Positions 32,233-42,500 of a stretch of DNA of 44,550 nucleotides are shown one piece after another. This DNA comes from Pirellulaceae bacterium. Lineage in GTDB: Bacteria > Planctomycetota > Planctomycetia > Pirellulales > Pirellulaceae. A model generated the notes under the pieces. It worked only from the letters and a program-made list of their open reading frames with translations. It did no database searches and was not told where the DNA came from. The stretch covers positions 1 to 44,550 of the forward strand of contig JAHDXO010000075.1 in the NCBI GenBank assembly GCA_023382975.1. Direction: 5' to 3'. A program made the translations under genes and the position numbers. Within the stretch, counting starts at the first letter, position 1. Each line of letters starts with the position of its first letter.

Positions 32233-35200
32233 TAGGGATCACTCGATGGATCGCACTGGCTCTCGCTGGAAGGCGTCTGCCGGGGGCCAGCGGCGCGGGC
32301 GGTGATGTGGACGAAGCCGTCGGCGTCGATGCGGGCTCGGTCGCCGGTGATGAACCAGTCGTCGCGGAACTTCTGTTGGGTCGCTTCGGGCTGGTTCAGG
32401 TAGCCGAGCATGACGTTGGGGCCTTGGATCAACAGCAGGCCCTCGACATCGACGCCCACGTCGGCGCCGGTTTCGGGATCGACGATCCGCGCGGTGACTC
32501 CGGGCAACGTGCGGCCGACCGAACCGTCGCGGTGGGTGGCCTGCCACGCAATGTTGGGCTGCGGCGGGACGTTGAGCGCCGCGACTCCGGCCAATTCGGT
32601 ACTGCCGTAGCCGGCGTACGGCCTGACTCCGAATTTCGCTTGGAACGCTTCGGCCAGTTCGGAGGACAACGACTCGCCGCCCGTCAACACCATGCGCACC
32701 GCTTGCAGATCTTCGGCCGCCAGTTGCTCGAGCGCCACTCGAAGCTGTCCGGGCGACGCGACCAGGATCGTCGGAGCCGCTTGCCGACAGAGTTCCCCCC
32801 ACGCTTCATTCCGACCGGCTTCGTGATCCAAGGCCACGCCATGGTCGCGCAGCAAGGGCGACCACAACGCGCTGAGGAATCCCGCTGCGGTGGAAAAGGG
32901 CTGGATCCCCAGCAGCAAATCGCAGCGAGTCACGAACAGCATCTCGTTGCACGCTTCGACGTTCGAGGCGATGTTTCCGTGAGTCAACTGGACCGCCAGC
33001 AGCGGTTCGCGTGGGCGGGCGGTGAACAAAACGGCTAGCACTTGATCCGGGGTGATGTGAGTCAGCCCCAACCATCGCTCCAGCAAGGGCACGGGGATAA
33101 CCCGCGTCTGAAACCAGGCGACAGTCCGGTCCCAGGTCGTCGCCTGGGCCAGCAACGAGTCGAGCCGGATGCTGCGCGCGGCAACGTCTTCGTCCACTCG
33201 GGGAACGACCTCGCTGTCGATCACCAGACAGGCGGCACCGGCCGCATCGAGGCTCGTCGCCATTCCCTCCGGTTGGTCCGGGTTCAGGACGACCGCGATC
33301 CGCCCGTCGAGCGCCAACGCCGCGTGGAAGGCCACCGCATCCACCGAGGGCGGCAGGGCCACGGCGACCAGATTCGAGTCGGGTGAAAGGCTGCGGCGCA
33401 ACAGACGGCGCAGCAGCAGTGCGCGACACAACAGTTCGCCGCCCGTCAGTCGTCCACCGCGGTTGTCGACAGCCCTTGTCCGCCTCGCATTGCGGCGGCA
33501 CGTGCGCAGCAACTGACGTGGCGGAAGCAGCGGGCAATGCTCCGGCCGCCGCGCCGCCTGGCTGATCAACTGCTGCACGGCCAGTCGCACGGTCTGAGCA
33601 TCGCCAGGATCATGAATCGGTTTGCCGAATTCGATCGAAACTCGCAGACGCCGGAAACGGGGCCACTTGCGGAAGAACCGGCCTCCGCTGAAGGTCAGCA
33701 CGCTGCCCCACAAGCCGTGGCTGCACATGGGGATCACCGGCGCGCCGGTGCCCTTGAGCATCGTCAGGAATCCGCCATTAAAACCCAACAACTGATTGGT
33801 TCGGCTGATCCCGCCCTCGGCGAAAATGTGAATCACCCGTCCCTGCTTGAGCAACTCGCGCATGTGGCGGATGGTCTGCAGAACAGAACGCCGATCCGTC
33901 GGCGAGAACCCGATGACGCCTCCGTCGCTGGTCAGCCGCTTGATGATCGGGTTGTTCAGATTCGCGGCGTCGGCCAGCATCACCACCCGCCGCGGATAGC
34001 AGTAGCCCAACAGGAAACCATCCAGCCAACTGATGTGGTTCGACACCACGATCGCGCCGGTGCCCTGCGGAACGTTCTCCGTCCCGTAGATCCGCAGGCG
34101 GTAGACGATCCGGATCACCACGCCGAAGATCACTCGCACCAACGGCAGCGGGATCAGCCAGACGATGAAGACCAGCACGCCCAGCGTCGCGATGCCCGCA
34201 ACCAGAAAGATCTGCCGGGCGCTCAGTTCCAGTGCGCTGGCCAACACCCAGAAGATCCCGGAGGTCAAGAACATGCCGGTGAACGCCAGGAAATTGTAGG
34301 CGGCCAGCACGCGCCCGCGCGATTCGGGCGGCGCCCGGTCCTGCAGGAACGACAGCAACGGGATGTCGTACAGACCGGCCGACACTCCCAACCCCAGCAA
34401 CCACAGGCAGGCCCAGCAATATGGTCCCGAGAACGGTTGGCCATCGCCGGTGGGCACGGTCGTCAGCAGCAACAGCGACAGGGTGATGCCGGCCGCCCCC
34501 ACCGGTGTGAGCCCCACCTCGACCCGTCCGCGCGACCAGAGTCCCGCCAACACGGCGCCCAAGCCGATGCCCAGGGTCAGAACCCCCAACAGAAAGCCGA
34601 CGTACCGCTGCTCGGTCACCATTTCGGGCTTCGCGAACTTGTCGATGTTCGATTGGGCCAGCACGCCCATCGACCAGAAGAAGGCGCTGCCCAGCGCGGC
34701 CATCAGCAGCGGTCGGCTGACCACCAGGGCGCTCAGGTCTCGATACGTTTGCGCCGCCGGGTTCCAGGGCACCGGCCGACTCGGATTCGAGGGCGTCAAT
34801 CGGCCGATGAACAAGCTGGCCACCCAACCGACGACGGCCACGCCAAGCAGCGCTGTCGCGGAAATCCACCAGCGGTACTGGCCCGGACCGATCGCGACGC
34901 CTTCCAACTCGCCGCTTTCGAGCGTGGTCAAATCGAACAGAAACCCGCCGGCCACCGAGCCGAGGATGACGGCGAACATGGTCGTCATGCCCACCCAGCC
35001 GTTGGCCGCCGAGATCCGGTCGTGGCGCACAATCTCCGGAATGCAGCCGAATTTCGACGGACTGAAGATGGCGCTCTGCGCGCCCATCAAGAACAACGCG
35101 GTCAACATCAGGCTGATGCTGCCGCTGATAATCGCGACCATGCCCAAGGCCATGATCGCGATCTCGGCCACCTTGCAGCCGACAATCACCGTGCGTTTGC

Positions 35201-35459
35201 TGAAGCGATCGGCCAGATAGCCGGCCGGGGCGGTAAAGATGACGAACGGCAGCAGAAAAAGGGCTCCGCCCAACGCCAACGCCCGGTCTGGCTCGATGAG
35301 CTCCTTGCCGATCGGGATGATCAGCCAGCGGAACATGTTGTCGTTCAGCGAGACCAGAAACTGGGTGAATAGCAGCCCCAGAAAGCTCCGCGACAGCAAC
35401 CCGCCATCCGCGTCGTGCGTCGCGCCGCCCGTTCCGTCCTGTTCCACCGAAGCGCCCAT
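32232..35459 (-). CDS. LplT-Aas type fusion: MFS transporter, acyltransferase and truncated AMP-binding domain
   Basis: A 1,075-residue protein. Residues about 25-430 form a twelve-helix MFS transporter like LplT (FLVSLNDNMFRW, ADRFSKRTVIVGCK). Residues about 440-640 form a PlsC-type acyltransferase with NHISWLD (near 472) and FAEGGISRTN. From about 690 an ANL adenylation domain follows, with YGSTE near 948 and TGDRARIDADGF. LplT-Aas proteins import lysophospholipids and re-acylate them. The ANL part is abnormal: the Ser/Thr/Gly-rich P-loop reads FTARPREPLLAVQLTHGN, without the usual Gly and Lys residues. The protein stops right after VHITAR, lacking the C-terminal subdomain with the catalytic Lys. 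The stop codon adjoins the palindromic element. Transport and acyl transfer may work; acyl activation probably does not. Confidence 0.87.
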   Translation of the reverse strand: MGASVEQDGTGGATHDADGGLLSRSFLGLLFTQFLVSLNDNMFRWLIIPIGKELIEPDRALALGGALFLLPFVIFTAPAGYLADRFSKRTVIVGCKVAEIAIMALGMVAIISGSISLMLTALFLMGAQSAIFSPSKFGCIPEIVRHDRISAANGWVGMTTMFAVILGSVAGGFLFDLTTLESGELEGVAIGPGQYRWWISATALLGVAVVGWVASLFIGRLTPSNPSRPVPWNPAAQTYRDLSALVVSRPLLMAALGSAFFWSMGVLAQSNIDKFAKPEMVTEQRYVGFLLGVLTLGIGLGAVLAGLWSRGRVEVGLTPVGAAGITLSLLLLTTVPTGDGQPFSGPYCWACLWLLGLGVSAGLYDIPLLSFLQDRAPPESRGRVLAAYNFLAFTGMFLTSGIFWVLASALELSARQIFLVAGIATLGVLVFIVWLIPLPLVRVIFGVVIRIVYRLRIYGTENVPQGTGAIVVSNHISWLDGFLLGYCYPRRVVMLADAANLNNPIIKRLTSDGGVIGFSPTDRRSVLQTIRHMRELLKQGRVIHIFAEGGISRTNQLLGFNGGFLTMLKGTGAPVIPMCSHGLWGSVLTFSGGRFFRKWPRFRRLRVSIEFGKPIHDPGDAQTVRLAVQQLISQAARRPEHCPLLPPRQLLRTCRRNARRTRAVDNRGGRLTGGELLCRALLLRRLLRRSLSPDSNLVAVALPPSVDAVAFHAALALDGRIAVVLNPDQPEGMATSLDAAGAACLVIDSEVVPRVDEDVAARSIRLDSLLAQATTWDRTVAWFQTRVIPVPLLERWLGLTHITPDQVLAVLFTARPREPLLAVQLTHGNIASNVEACNEMLFVTRCDLLLGIQPFSTAAGFLSALWSPLLRDHGVALDHEAGRNEAWGELCRQAAPTILVASPGQLRVALEQLAAEDLQAVRMVLTGGESLSSELAEAFQAKFGVRPYAGYGSTELAGVAALNVPPQPNIAWQATHRDGSVGRTLPGVTARIVDPETGADVGVDVEGLLLIQGPNVMLGYLNQPEATQQKFRDDWFITGDRARIDADGFVHITARAAGPRQTPSSESQCDPSSDP

Positions 35460-35752
35460 TCAGCGTCATCTCCATCGATCGCTTTGCATCCTACCGCACC
35501 GCCGCACAGGGCAATGTACACGCCGACCCCTTGGCTGCGTAGGGCTTGGGGAGGTTTTTGCGCGGATTGCGGTGCCCTGAGCGATTTCGCTCGTTCGGCT
35601 ATTGCGTACTTCTTGATTTACTTATTCCGCTATTGACACGCTCGATTGGTTGTCCGACCATGAACTTCACACGCCCTGCTGGTGGCGGCGGCTCTTGCCG
35701 ACTCCGACTGCCTTCGGGCCGCCCCGCGATTGCTCGCCACAAGGAGCCTGCC
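35460..35752. other. Intergenic region between divergent genes, no gene recognised
   Basis: This 293-base space separates the divergent Aas-like and HzsA-like genes. The middle (about 35600-35640) is AT-rich relative to the surroundings and is where a promoter would be expected. No confident -35/-10 pair was found. The open frame that runs upstream of 35753 into this region has no signal peptide or ribosome site supporting an earlier start. Confidence 0.5.
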
Positions 35753-38059
35753 ATGCATCGATTTGCTCTGATGTCCGTCGCGCTGCTGATTCTCGCTGCC
35801 AGCGGGTCAACGTCCGCCGATGAACCGCTGGCAGTCGCCCAAGCGGATTCGCGCAGCCAACTCGATCCGCTGGTCACGACCCACCCGATCTTGTTCGTAG
35901 TCCGCCCCCAGTATCGCAAGGACCACCACAACACCGAGACCATGTTTCAGACGGGCGAGATCAACACGGGCAGTTTCGTCGGGGGCGGCGCGATCAAGAC
36001 GATCGACTTGGCTCGCGGTGGACAAGTCACCACGCTGCTGGAAGTTCCCGACGGGGTGGCGCGCGATCCGGATGTCTACTTCGACGGCTCGAAGATCCTG
36101 TTCTCCATGCGCCGCAATCGCGACGATGATTACCATCTGTACGAGATGCAAGCCGATGGATCGGGGTTGACTCAGTTGACTTTCGGGTCGGGCATCTCGG
36201 ACATCGATCCGATCTATCTGCCCGACGGCCGCATCCTGTTCACGTCGACGCGCGAGCCGAAATACTGCATGTGCAACCGCCACATCATGGGCAATCTGTT
36301 CACGATGAATGCCGACGGTTCGGACATCCAGCAGATCGGCCGCAGCACGCTGCACGAAGGCCACGCGGCGCTGCTGCCCGACGGCCGGGTGATCTACGAC
36401 CGCTGGGAGTACGTCGACCGCAACTTCGGAGATGCGCAGGGCGTGTGGGTCACCAATCCCGACGGGACGAATCACGCGATCTACTGGGGCAACAACACCA
36501 ATTCGCCGGGCGCGGTGCTGGACGCGCGGCCGATCCCCGGGACCGAATTGTTCATCGCCACCTTCTCCTCGTGCCACGACCGGCCTTGGGGCGCTTTGGC
36601 GATCGTCGACCGACGTCTGGGCCTGGACGGCCGCGAACCGGTGTTGCAGATTTGGCCCGCCAGCGCGATGGATCTGGTCGGCAAGGGCAACTACGACACG
36701 TTCGTGAAAGTCGATCCGAAATACGAAGATCCCTACCCGTTGTCCGACCGCTGGTTTCTGTGCTCACGGATGACGGGCGACGGGGAACAGACGGGGCTTT
36801 ATCTGATCGACCGCGACGGCGGCGAAGCGCTACTGCACCACGAGTCGCCGGGCTGTTTCGATCCGATGCCGCTGGGGCCGCGCCCCCGCCCGCCGGCCAT
36901 TCCTTCGCGGATCGATCCCGAGCGAAGCGAAGGCTATTTCTACGTGCAGGACGTGTACACCGGCTACGGCATGGACCGCGTCGCGCGGGGCAGCGTCCGC
37001 TATCTGCGAGTGGTGGAATCGCCGGAGAAGCGTTTCTGGACCCGACCCGCGTGGGACGGCGGCACGGGGCAGCAGGCGCCCGGCATGGCCTGGAACGATT
37101 TCAATAACAAACGCATTCTGGGTACGGTTCCGGTCGAGGCGGACGGCAGCGTCTACTTCGCGGTGCCCGCCGACCGGTTCGTCTATTTTCAGTTGTTGGA
37201 CGAGCGAGGCATGATGGTCCAGTCGATGCGCAGCGGCACGATCGCGCGGCCCGGGGAACGGATCGGCTGCGTCGGCTGCCACGACGACCGGCGTTCGAGC
37301 GTCGGGGCCGAGTTCACCAGTCTGGCCTGGCAGCGCGGTCCGCGCCAGCTCGAACCCTGGTACGGTCCGCCGCGGTTGTACAGTTACACGGCCGAGGTGC
37401 AGCCGGTGTTCGATCAGCACTGCGTCCGTTGCCACGACTACGGCGAGCCGGCAGGCGAGCAGTTGAACCTGGCCGGCGACCGGGGACTGGTATTCAACAC
37501 GTCGTACGTCGAATTGCGCAGCAAGCCGATGGTCAAAGTCGTCGGCGCCGGCCCGCACCAGGTCCAGCCGCCGCTGAGTTGGGGATCGCATGCCAGCCGA
37601 CTGGCCAAGGTTCTGCTCGAAGGCCACGGCGACGCTGAGATCGACCGACAGGTGAATTTGGACCGCGAGAGTTTCGAACGCATCGTCACCTGGATCGACC
37701 TGAACGCGCCCTACTATCCCAGCTATGCCAGCGGTGCCTTTGGCAACAACCCGTTCGGCCGAGCGCCGCTGACGGATGCCGAAGTCAAACGGCTGAGCGA
37801 ATTGACGGGGCGGAACTTGATGGACCGCGGACAATTGACTCAAATCAGCTTGACGCGCCCGGAGAAGAGCCCTTGCTTGAACGGGTTGGCGAGCGTCGAG
37901 AACGGCAGCTACGAAGAAGCGCTGCGAATCCTTCGCGCCGGTGCCCAGCGGCTGATCGAGACACCTCGGCCGGACATGCCGGATTTTCGGTTGGTCTCTC
38001 CGGTCGAGATCACTCAACAGCAGAAATACGAACGGTTGGGAAACCGTGCGGAAGAATAG
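35753..38059 (+). CDS. Secreted HzsA-like beta-propeller c-type cytochrome (no FGE domain)
   Basis: A 768-residue exported protein with signal peptide (MHRFALMSVALLILAASGSTSA, about 22 residues). A beta-propeller fills about 45-430, seen as PD40 strands such as DGSGLTQLTFG, DGRILFTSTRE and DGTNHAIYWG. The family block RILGTVPVEADGSVYFAVPA leads to CVGCH (506-510) and CVRCH (557-561), the two c-type haem sites, followed by a short helical tail. This is the HzsA-like core without the added sensor or FGE domains of its two relatives in the window. AAGGAG sits ahead of ATG 35753. The downstream sugar kinase begins within or just after its 3' end, so they are probably co-transcribed. Electron partner and substrate unknown. 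Confidence 0.87.
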   Translation: MHRFALMSVALLILAASGSTSADEPLAVAQADSRSQLDPLVTTHPILFVVRPQYRKDHHNTETMFQTGEINTGSFVGGGAIKTIDLARGGQVTTLLEVPDGVARDPDVYFDGSKILFSMRRNRDDDYHLYEMQADGSGLTQLTFGSGISDIDPIYLPDGRILFTSTREPKYCMCNRHIMGNLFTMNADGSDIQQIGRSTLHEGHAALLPDGRVIYDRWEYVDRNFGDAQGVWVTNPDGTNHAIYWGNNTNSPGAVLDARPIPGTELFIATFSSCHDRPWGALAIVDRRLGLDGREPVLQIWPASAMDLVGKGNYDTFVKVDPKYEDPYPLSDRWFLCSRMTGDGEQTGLYLIDRDGGEALLHHESPGCFDPMPLGPRPRPPAIPSRIDPERSEGYFYVQDVYTGYGMDRVARGSVRYLRVVESPEKRFWTRPAWDGGTGQQAPGMAWNDFNNKRILGTVPVEADGSVYFAVPADRFVYFQLLDERGMMVQSMRSGTIARPGERIGCVGCHDDRRSSVGAEFTSLAWQRGPRQLEPWYGPPRLYSYTAEVQPVFDQHCVRCHDYGEPAGEQLNLAGDRGLVFNTSYVELRSKPMVKVVGAGPHQVQPPLSWGSHASRLAKVLLEGHGDAEIDRQVNLDRESFERIVTWIDLNAPYYPSYASGAFGNNPFGRAPLTDAEVKRLSELTGRNLMDRGQLTQISLTRPEKSPCLNGLASVENGSYEEALRILRAGAQRLIETPRPDMPDFRLVSPVEITQQQKYERLGNRAEE

Positions 38060-38072
38060 AGAGTCGCGTCTT

Positions 38073-39575
38073 GTGAGCCAGACCTATCTGCTCGGAATCG
38101 ATAACGGTGGCACCGTCGCCAAAGCGGCGCTGTTCGGTTTGGACGGCCGCGAAGTGGCGGTCGCTTCGACTCGCACCGAGATCGTGTCGCCGCAACCCGA
38201 CCAGACGGAACTGGATGCCGATCGGCTGTGGCAGGCAACCGCCGAGACCGTGCGGCGACTGATCGGCGAGCACGCGATCGCCCCGCGCGACATCGCAGCC
38301 GTCGCCTGCACCGGGCACGGCAACGGGCTGTATCTGGTCGACGATGGCGGACGGCCGGTTCGACCCGGCATCTTTTCGGCCGACATGCGGGCTCGAGCGT
38401 ACGTCGAGCGCTGGACCGCCGAGGGAGTCGATCGCGCCGTCCGGCCGCTGACGATGCAAGCATTGTGGCCCGGCCAGCCGAACTCGCTGCTGGCGTGGTT
38501 GCAGGACCGCGAGCCCGATGCGTTGCGGCGTGCGCGGTGGGTGCTGATGTGCAAGGACTACATCCGCTTCCGGTTGACCGGCGAAGCCTGGGGCGAGCTG
38601 ACGGATATGTCCGGCACCAGCCTGTTGGACGTGCGCTCCGGCGGGTATTCGCAGGAGATCCTGGAAGCGTTCGGAATCGGCGGCGTGCGGGAAAAACTGC
38701 CGCCGTTGCGGTTGCCGCACGAGGTCTGCGGGCGGGTGACCGCCGAGGCGGCTGAGGCGACCGGCTTGGCCGAGGGGACGCCTGTCGCGGGCGGCATGTT
38801 CGACATCGATGCCTGTGCGCTCTCGTCCGCGCTGACCGACGAAGACACGTTGGGCATGACCCTGGGCACGTGGGGGATCAATCAATATGTCTCGGCGGCT
38901 CCGGTCGTGGACGGCGTGTTTATGACCAGCCGCTACTGCGTGCCGGGCTACTACCTGATCCTCGAAGGCAGTGCTACCTCGGCAAGCAATCTGGAATGGT
39001 TTGTACAGCAGTGGCTGGAAGCCGATACCGCGGCGGTTTGTGCTCAGAGCCGGCCGTTGTACGAACGGATCAACGCAATGGTCGCCCAGTCGCCGCGGAT
39101 CGAAACGGGACCGCTGTTCCTGCCGTTCCTGTACGGGTCCAACGTCAGCCCGTCAGCTTCGGCCTGTCTGGTCGGGCTGCGCGCCGGGCACAGCCGCGGC
39201 GACGTGTTGCGGGCGGTGTTCGAAGGAGTGGTGTTCGCGCACCGGACTCACTGGGATCGGTTGCTGCGAGTACGGCCAACCCCGACGCGGATCCGCGCCA
39301 GCGGCGGAGCCGCGCGCAGCGACGTTTGGATGCAGATGATCGCCGACACGTTCCAAGTTCCTGTCCAGGTTCCCGACGGCTCGGAGTTGGGCGCGCTGGG
39401 CGCAGCGATTTGCGCCGCCGTTGCCGTCGGCGCCCATGCGGATTACCCGTCCGCTTGCCAGGCGATGGTTCGGTGCTCGCGCCGCTTCGAACCGAATGCC
39501 CAACTGGAGTCCTATTACGCCGCGAAGTATGCCCGGTATTGCCGGCTCGTGGCAACCCACAACGATTTTTGGTAG
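38073..39575 (+). CDS. FGGY-family carbohydrate kinase, LyxK-like
   Basis: About 500 residues in the FGGY kinase fold. The N-terminal phosphate loop LGIDNGGTVAKAAL (from residue 7), the middle motif GGMFDIDAC and the C-terminal GGAARSDVWMQMIAD are present. Blocks such as PLTMQALWPGQPNSLLAWL and EGVVFAHRTHWDR resemble E. coli LyxK (L-xylulose / 3-keto-L-gulonate kinase) more than XylB or GlpK, as far as memory allows. It would phosphorylate a ketose in the cytoplasm with ATP. GTG 38073 is preferred (AGAGAG nine bases ahead); GTG 38046 would overlap the cytochrome gene by 14 bases and lacks a ribosome site. Neighbours are secreted cytochromes and a cupin. Confidence 0.88.
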   Translation: MSQTYLLGIDNGGTVAKAALFGLDGREVAVASTRTEIVSPQPDQTELDADRLWQATAETVRRLIGEHAIAPRDIAAVACTGHGNGLYLVDDGGRPVRPGIFSADMRARAYVERWTAEGVDRAVRPLTMQALWPGQPNSLLAWLQDREPDALRRARWVLMCKDYIRFRLTGEAWGELTDMSGTSLLDVRSGGYSQEILEAFGIGGVREKLPPLRLPHEVCGRVTAEAAEATGLAEGTPVAGGMFDIDACALSSALTDEDTLGMTLGTWGINQYVSAAPVVDGVFMTSRYCVPGYYLILEGSATSASNLEWFVQQWLEADTAAVCAQSRPLYERINAMVAQSPRIETGPLFLPFLYGSNVSPSASACLVGLRAGHSRGDVLRAVFEGVVFAHRTHWDRLLRVRPTPTRIRASGGAARSDVWMQMIADTFQVPVQVPDGSELGALGAAICAAVAVGAHADYPSACQAMVRCSRRFEPNAQLESYYAAKYARYCRLVATHNDFW

Positions 39576-39586
39576 GAGCCCGTGAG

Positions 39587-42500
39587 ATGATGAAGCCGTG
39601 CGTTTGCGCCGCTCTCGCGCTACTGGCGATATGCGTTCCCCGGCCTGCCGTCGGAGGCGACGATGCCGGACATCCCGCCTACACGCGCCGGGCGACCTGG
39701 GCGGAGACGATGCTCGCCTCGAGAGCTGCGTTGGCCGAAGCGGCGCCGTCAGCGGTCCGCGCCGGCACGTGGCACGCCACCGATTGCCTGCCCAGTCCGA
39801 ATTTCGCGGACGCCCTGTTCCCGGAACAAGCGATCGACCTCGACGCCCGGGACGAGGAAGGCCGGCCACGCTGGCATTCGCGACCCGAGTGGCAGGACGG
39901 CCAAGTGCAGGATCTGCCCAACGGCCGCCGCGGCGCCACATACTTGTTCCGCACGCTCGACACCGAACAAGCGATCGGCTGGGAGATCAGTCTGGGCAGC
40001 GACGACGGACTGGCCGTGTGGCTGAACGGCGAGCCGTTGTTGGCCAACGACGTCGCCCGCGGACCGGCACCCGATCAGGACCGCGTAACGCTGGCGCTGC
40101 GGCCGGGCCAGAATCGCTTGCTGCTGAAGATCTACAACCAGGGCGGCGGGCACGGTTTCTACTTCCGCGGCGGCCACACGCCCGTTCCGCACGTGTGGGA
40201 GCAGATCGAGCGCGACTTTCCCATGCAGGCCGCCTGGATGAAGCGACATGCGCGCGGCAAACACCTGGCATGGTTCGTTAGTGCGGGCGAGGCGAACTTG
40301 GACCGCGAGTTGATCGCCGCGGCGCTGAAGGAACTGGGAGCCAGCGCCGAACCGTTCCGCGGCGAACTGGGACTGATCGAGAGCTCTTCGGCGGCGGCCG
40401 ACGATCCGCGCTGGCTGGAACTGTACGAGAGTGCCTGCCGATTCGCCTATCGACTGGAGACGGCGCGTGCGATCAATCTGCCCGCGCTGCGCCGAGCGAT
40501 CGAGGATCTGGCCACCAGCGATCCGCAACGATACCCCCGCGGCCCGGAATTCCTGCGTCGCATGGGGGAACTCGAGCAGCAGACCAAGGATCTGGAGTTC
40601 GCGCTGGCGCGAGGCGAGCAGCAGGCGGCCGAACATGCCGACCGGTTGGTGCAACAATACGATCAGCTCCGTCAGGAAGCGTTGCTGGCCAACCCGGCGT
40701 TCGATTTCGCGAAGCTGCTGTTCGTGCGCCGCAAAGCCGACCAGTTGGGCTTGCCGCAGAACTGGCAGGGCAATTGCGCTCTGCCGCGCAACGGTTACGA
40801 CAACGAGATCGCCATCCTCGCGCCGCCGCGGCCCGGCGGGCAAGTCAGCACGCTGTTTCGCCCCGAACAGAACGTGTTCGTCGGCGATGTCGATCTGCAT
40901 TTCGACGCCGACCGGATGCTGTTCTCGATGCCGGGCAGCCACAACCGCTGGCAGATCTGGGAGATCCGCGCCGACGGGTCGGGCTTGCGGCAGGTGACGC
41001 TGGGCGAAGAACCGGATGCCGACAACTACGACGCCTGCTATCTGCCGGATGGGCGAATCGTCTTCTGCTCGACGCGGTGCTTCGCCGGAGTGCCGTGCGT
41101 GGGCGGTGGCAACGCGGTTGCCAACCTGTTTCTGATGGACGCCGACGGCGGCAACACGCGCCAGTTGTGTTTCGACCAGGACCACAACTGGTGTCCCACC
41201 GTGCTGAACAACGGTCGAGTGCTGTACACCCGCTGGGAATATTCCGATTCGCCGCACTATTTCACGCGGCTGCTGTTCCACATGAATCCGGACGGCACGG
41301 GGCAGATGGAATACTACGCCAGCAACTCGATGTGGCCCAACTCGACGTTCTACGCACGGCCCATTCCGGGTCATCCTACGAAAGTGGTGGCGGTGATCTC
41401 CGGTCATCACGGGGTGCCGCGGATGGGCGAACTGCTGCTGTTCGATCCGGCCCAGGGACGTCGCGAGGCGGACGGCGCGGTTCAACGGATTCCGGGCTAC
41501 GGACGTTCCGTGCCGCCGGTGATCCGCGATGGCTTGGTCGAGGGATCGTGGCCGAAGTTCCTGCATCCGTATCCGTTGTCGGACAAGTATTTCCTGGTGT
41601 CGTGCAAGCCGACACCCGAGGCCCAATGGGGACTGTATCTGGCCGACGTCTTCGACAACTTGTTGCTGTTGCACGAAGAGCCCGGTTTCGTCTGTTTCGA
41701 ACCAGTTCCCGTGCGGAAGACCGACTTGCCGCCGCGAATCCCCGATCGCGTCGACTTGACCAGCGACACGGCGACGGTGTACCTGTCGGACATTTATCAA
41801 GGCGACGGCTTGGCAGGCGTGCCGCACGGGGCCGTCAAGGCGTTGCGGATCTACAGCCCGCACTACGCTTACCCAGGCATGGGCGGGCACATCAACATCG
41901 GCATCGACGGCCCTTGGGACGCGCGGCGGATTCTGGGCACGGTGCCCGTCCAAGCGGACGGTTCGGCCGTGTTCCAAGTTCCGGCCAACACGCCGATCGC
42001 CGTCCAGCCGCTGGACGATCAGGGCGCCGCGCTGCAGGTCATGCGCAGTTGGTTCACGGCCATGCCAGGCGAGACGCTCTCCTGCGTGGGATGCCACGAA
42101 TCGCAGAACAGCGGACCACCCTCGCAATTCAGGCTGGCTGCGGTGCATCGCCCGCAGCGGATCACGCCTTGGCACGGACCCGCCCGCGGCTTCAGCTTTC
42201 CACGCGAGGTCCAACCGGTGCTCGACCGGAACTGCGTCGGGTGCCACAACGGACAGACGGGGCCAGGCCGCTCGCCGCTCGATCTGCGAGTCGACGGCTC
42301 GGCTGGCTGGCAGAACTTCACGCCTTCCTACGTCGCCCTGCATCCCTTTGTGCGCAGGCCCGGACCGGAGAGCGATTATTTCCTGCAACGGCCGCTGGAG
42401 TTCCACGTTTCGACCAGCGAGTTAGTTCAAATGCTCCGCAAGGGACATCACGGGGTCCAGTTGAACGCCGAGGACTGGGACCGGTTGATCACCTGGATCG

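Noticed and set aside
33537..35372. 611-residue plus-strand open frame opposite the LplT-Aas gene
   Set aside because: Its composition (Gln, His, Asp, Arg-rich, no domain) is that of an antisense shadow in high-GC DNA. The opposite strand encodes a clear transporter-acyltransferase with conserved motifs.
38046..38072. Upstream GTG start for the sugar kinase
   Set aside because: It lacks a ribosome site and adds a charged leader before the conserved N-terminal strand. GTG 38073 fits the family better, though both remain possible.
39749..42406. 885-residue minus-strand open frame opposite the second HzsA-like/FGE gene
   Set aside because: No signal, domain or ribosome site, and a low-complexity Arg/Gln/His-rich product. 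It is a mirror of the real coding frame.
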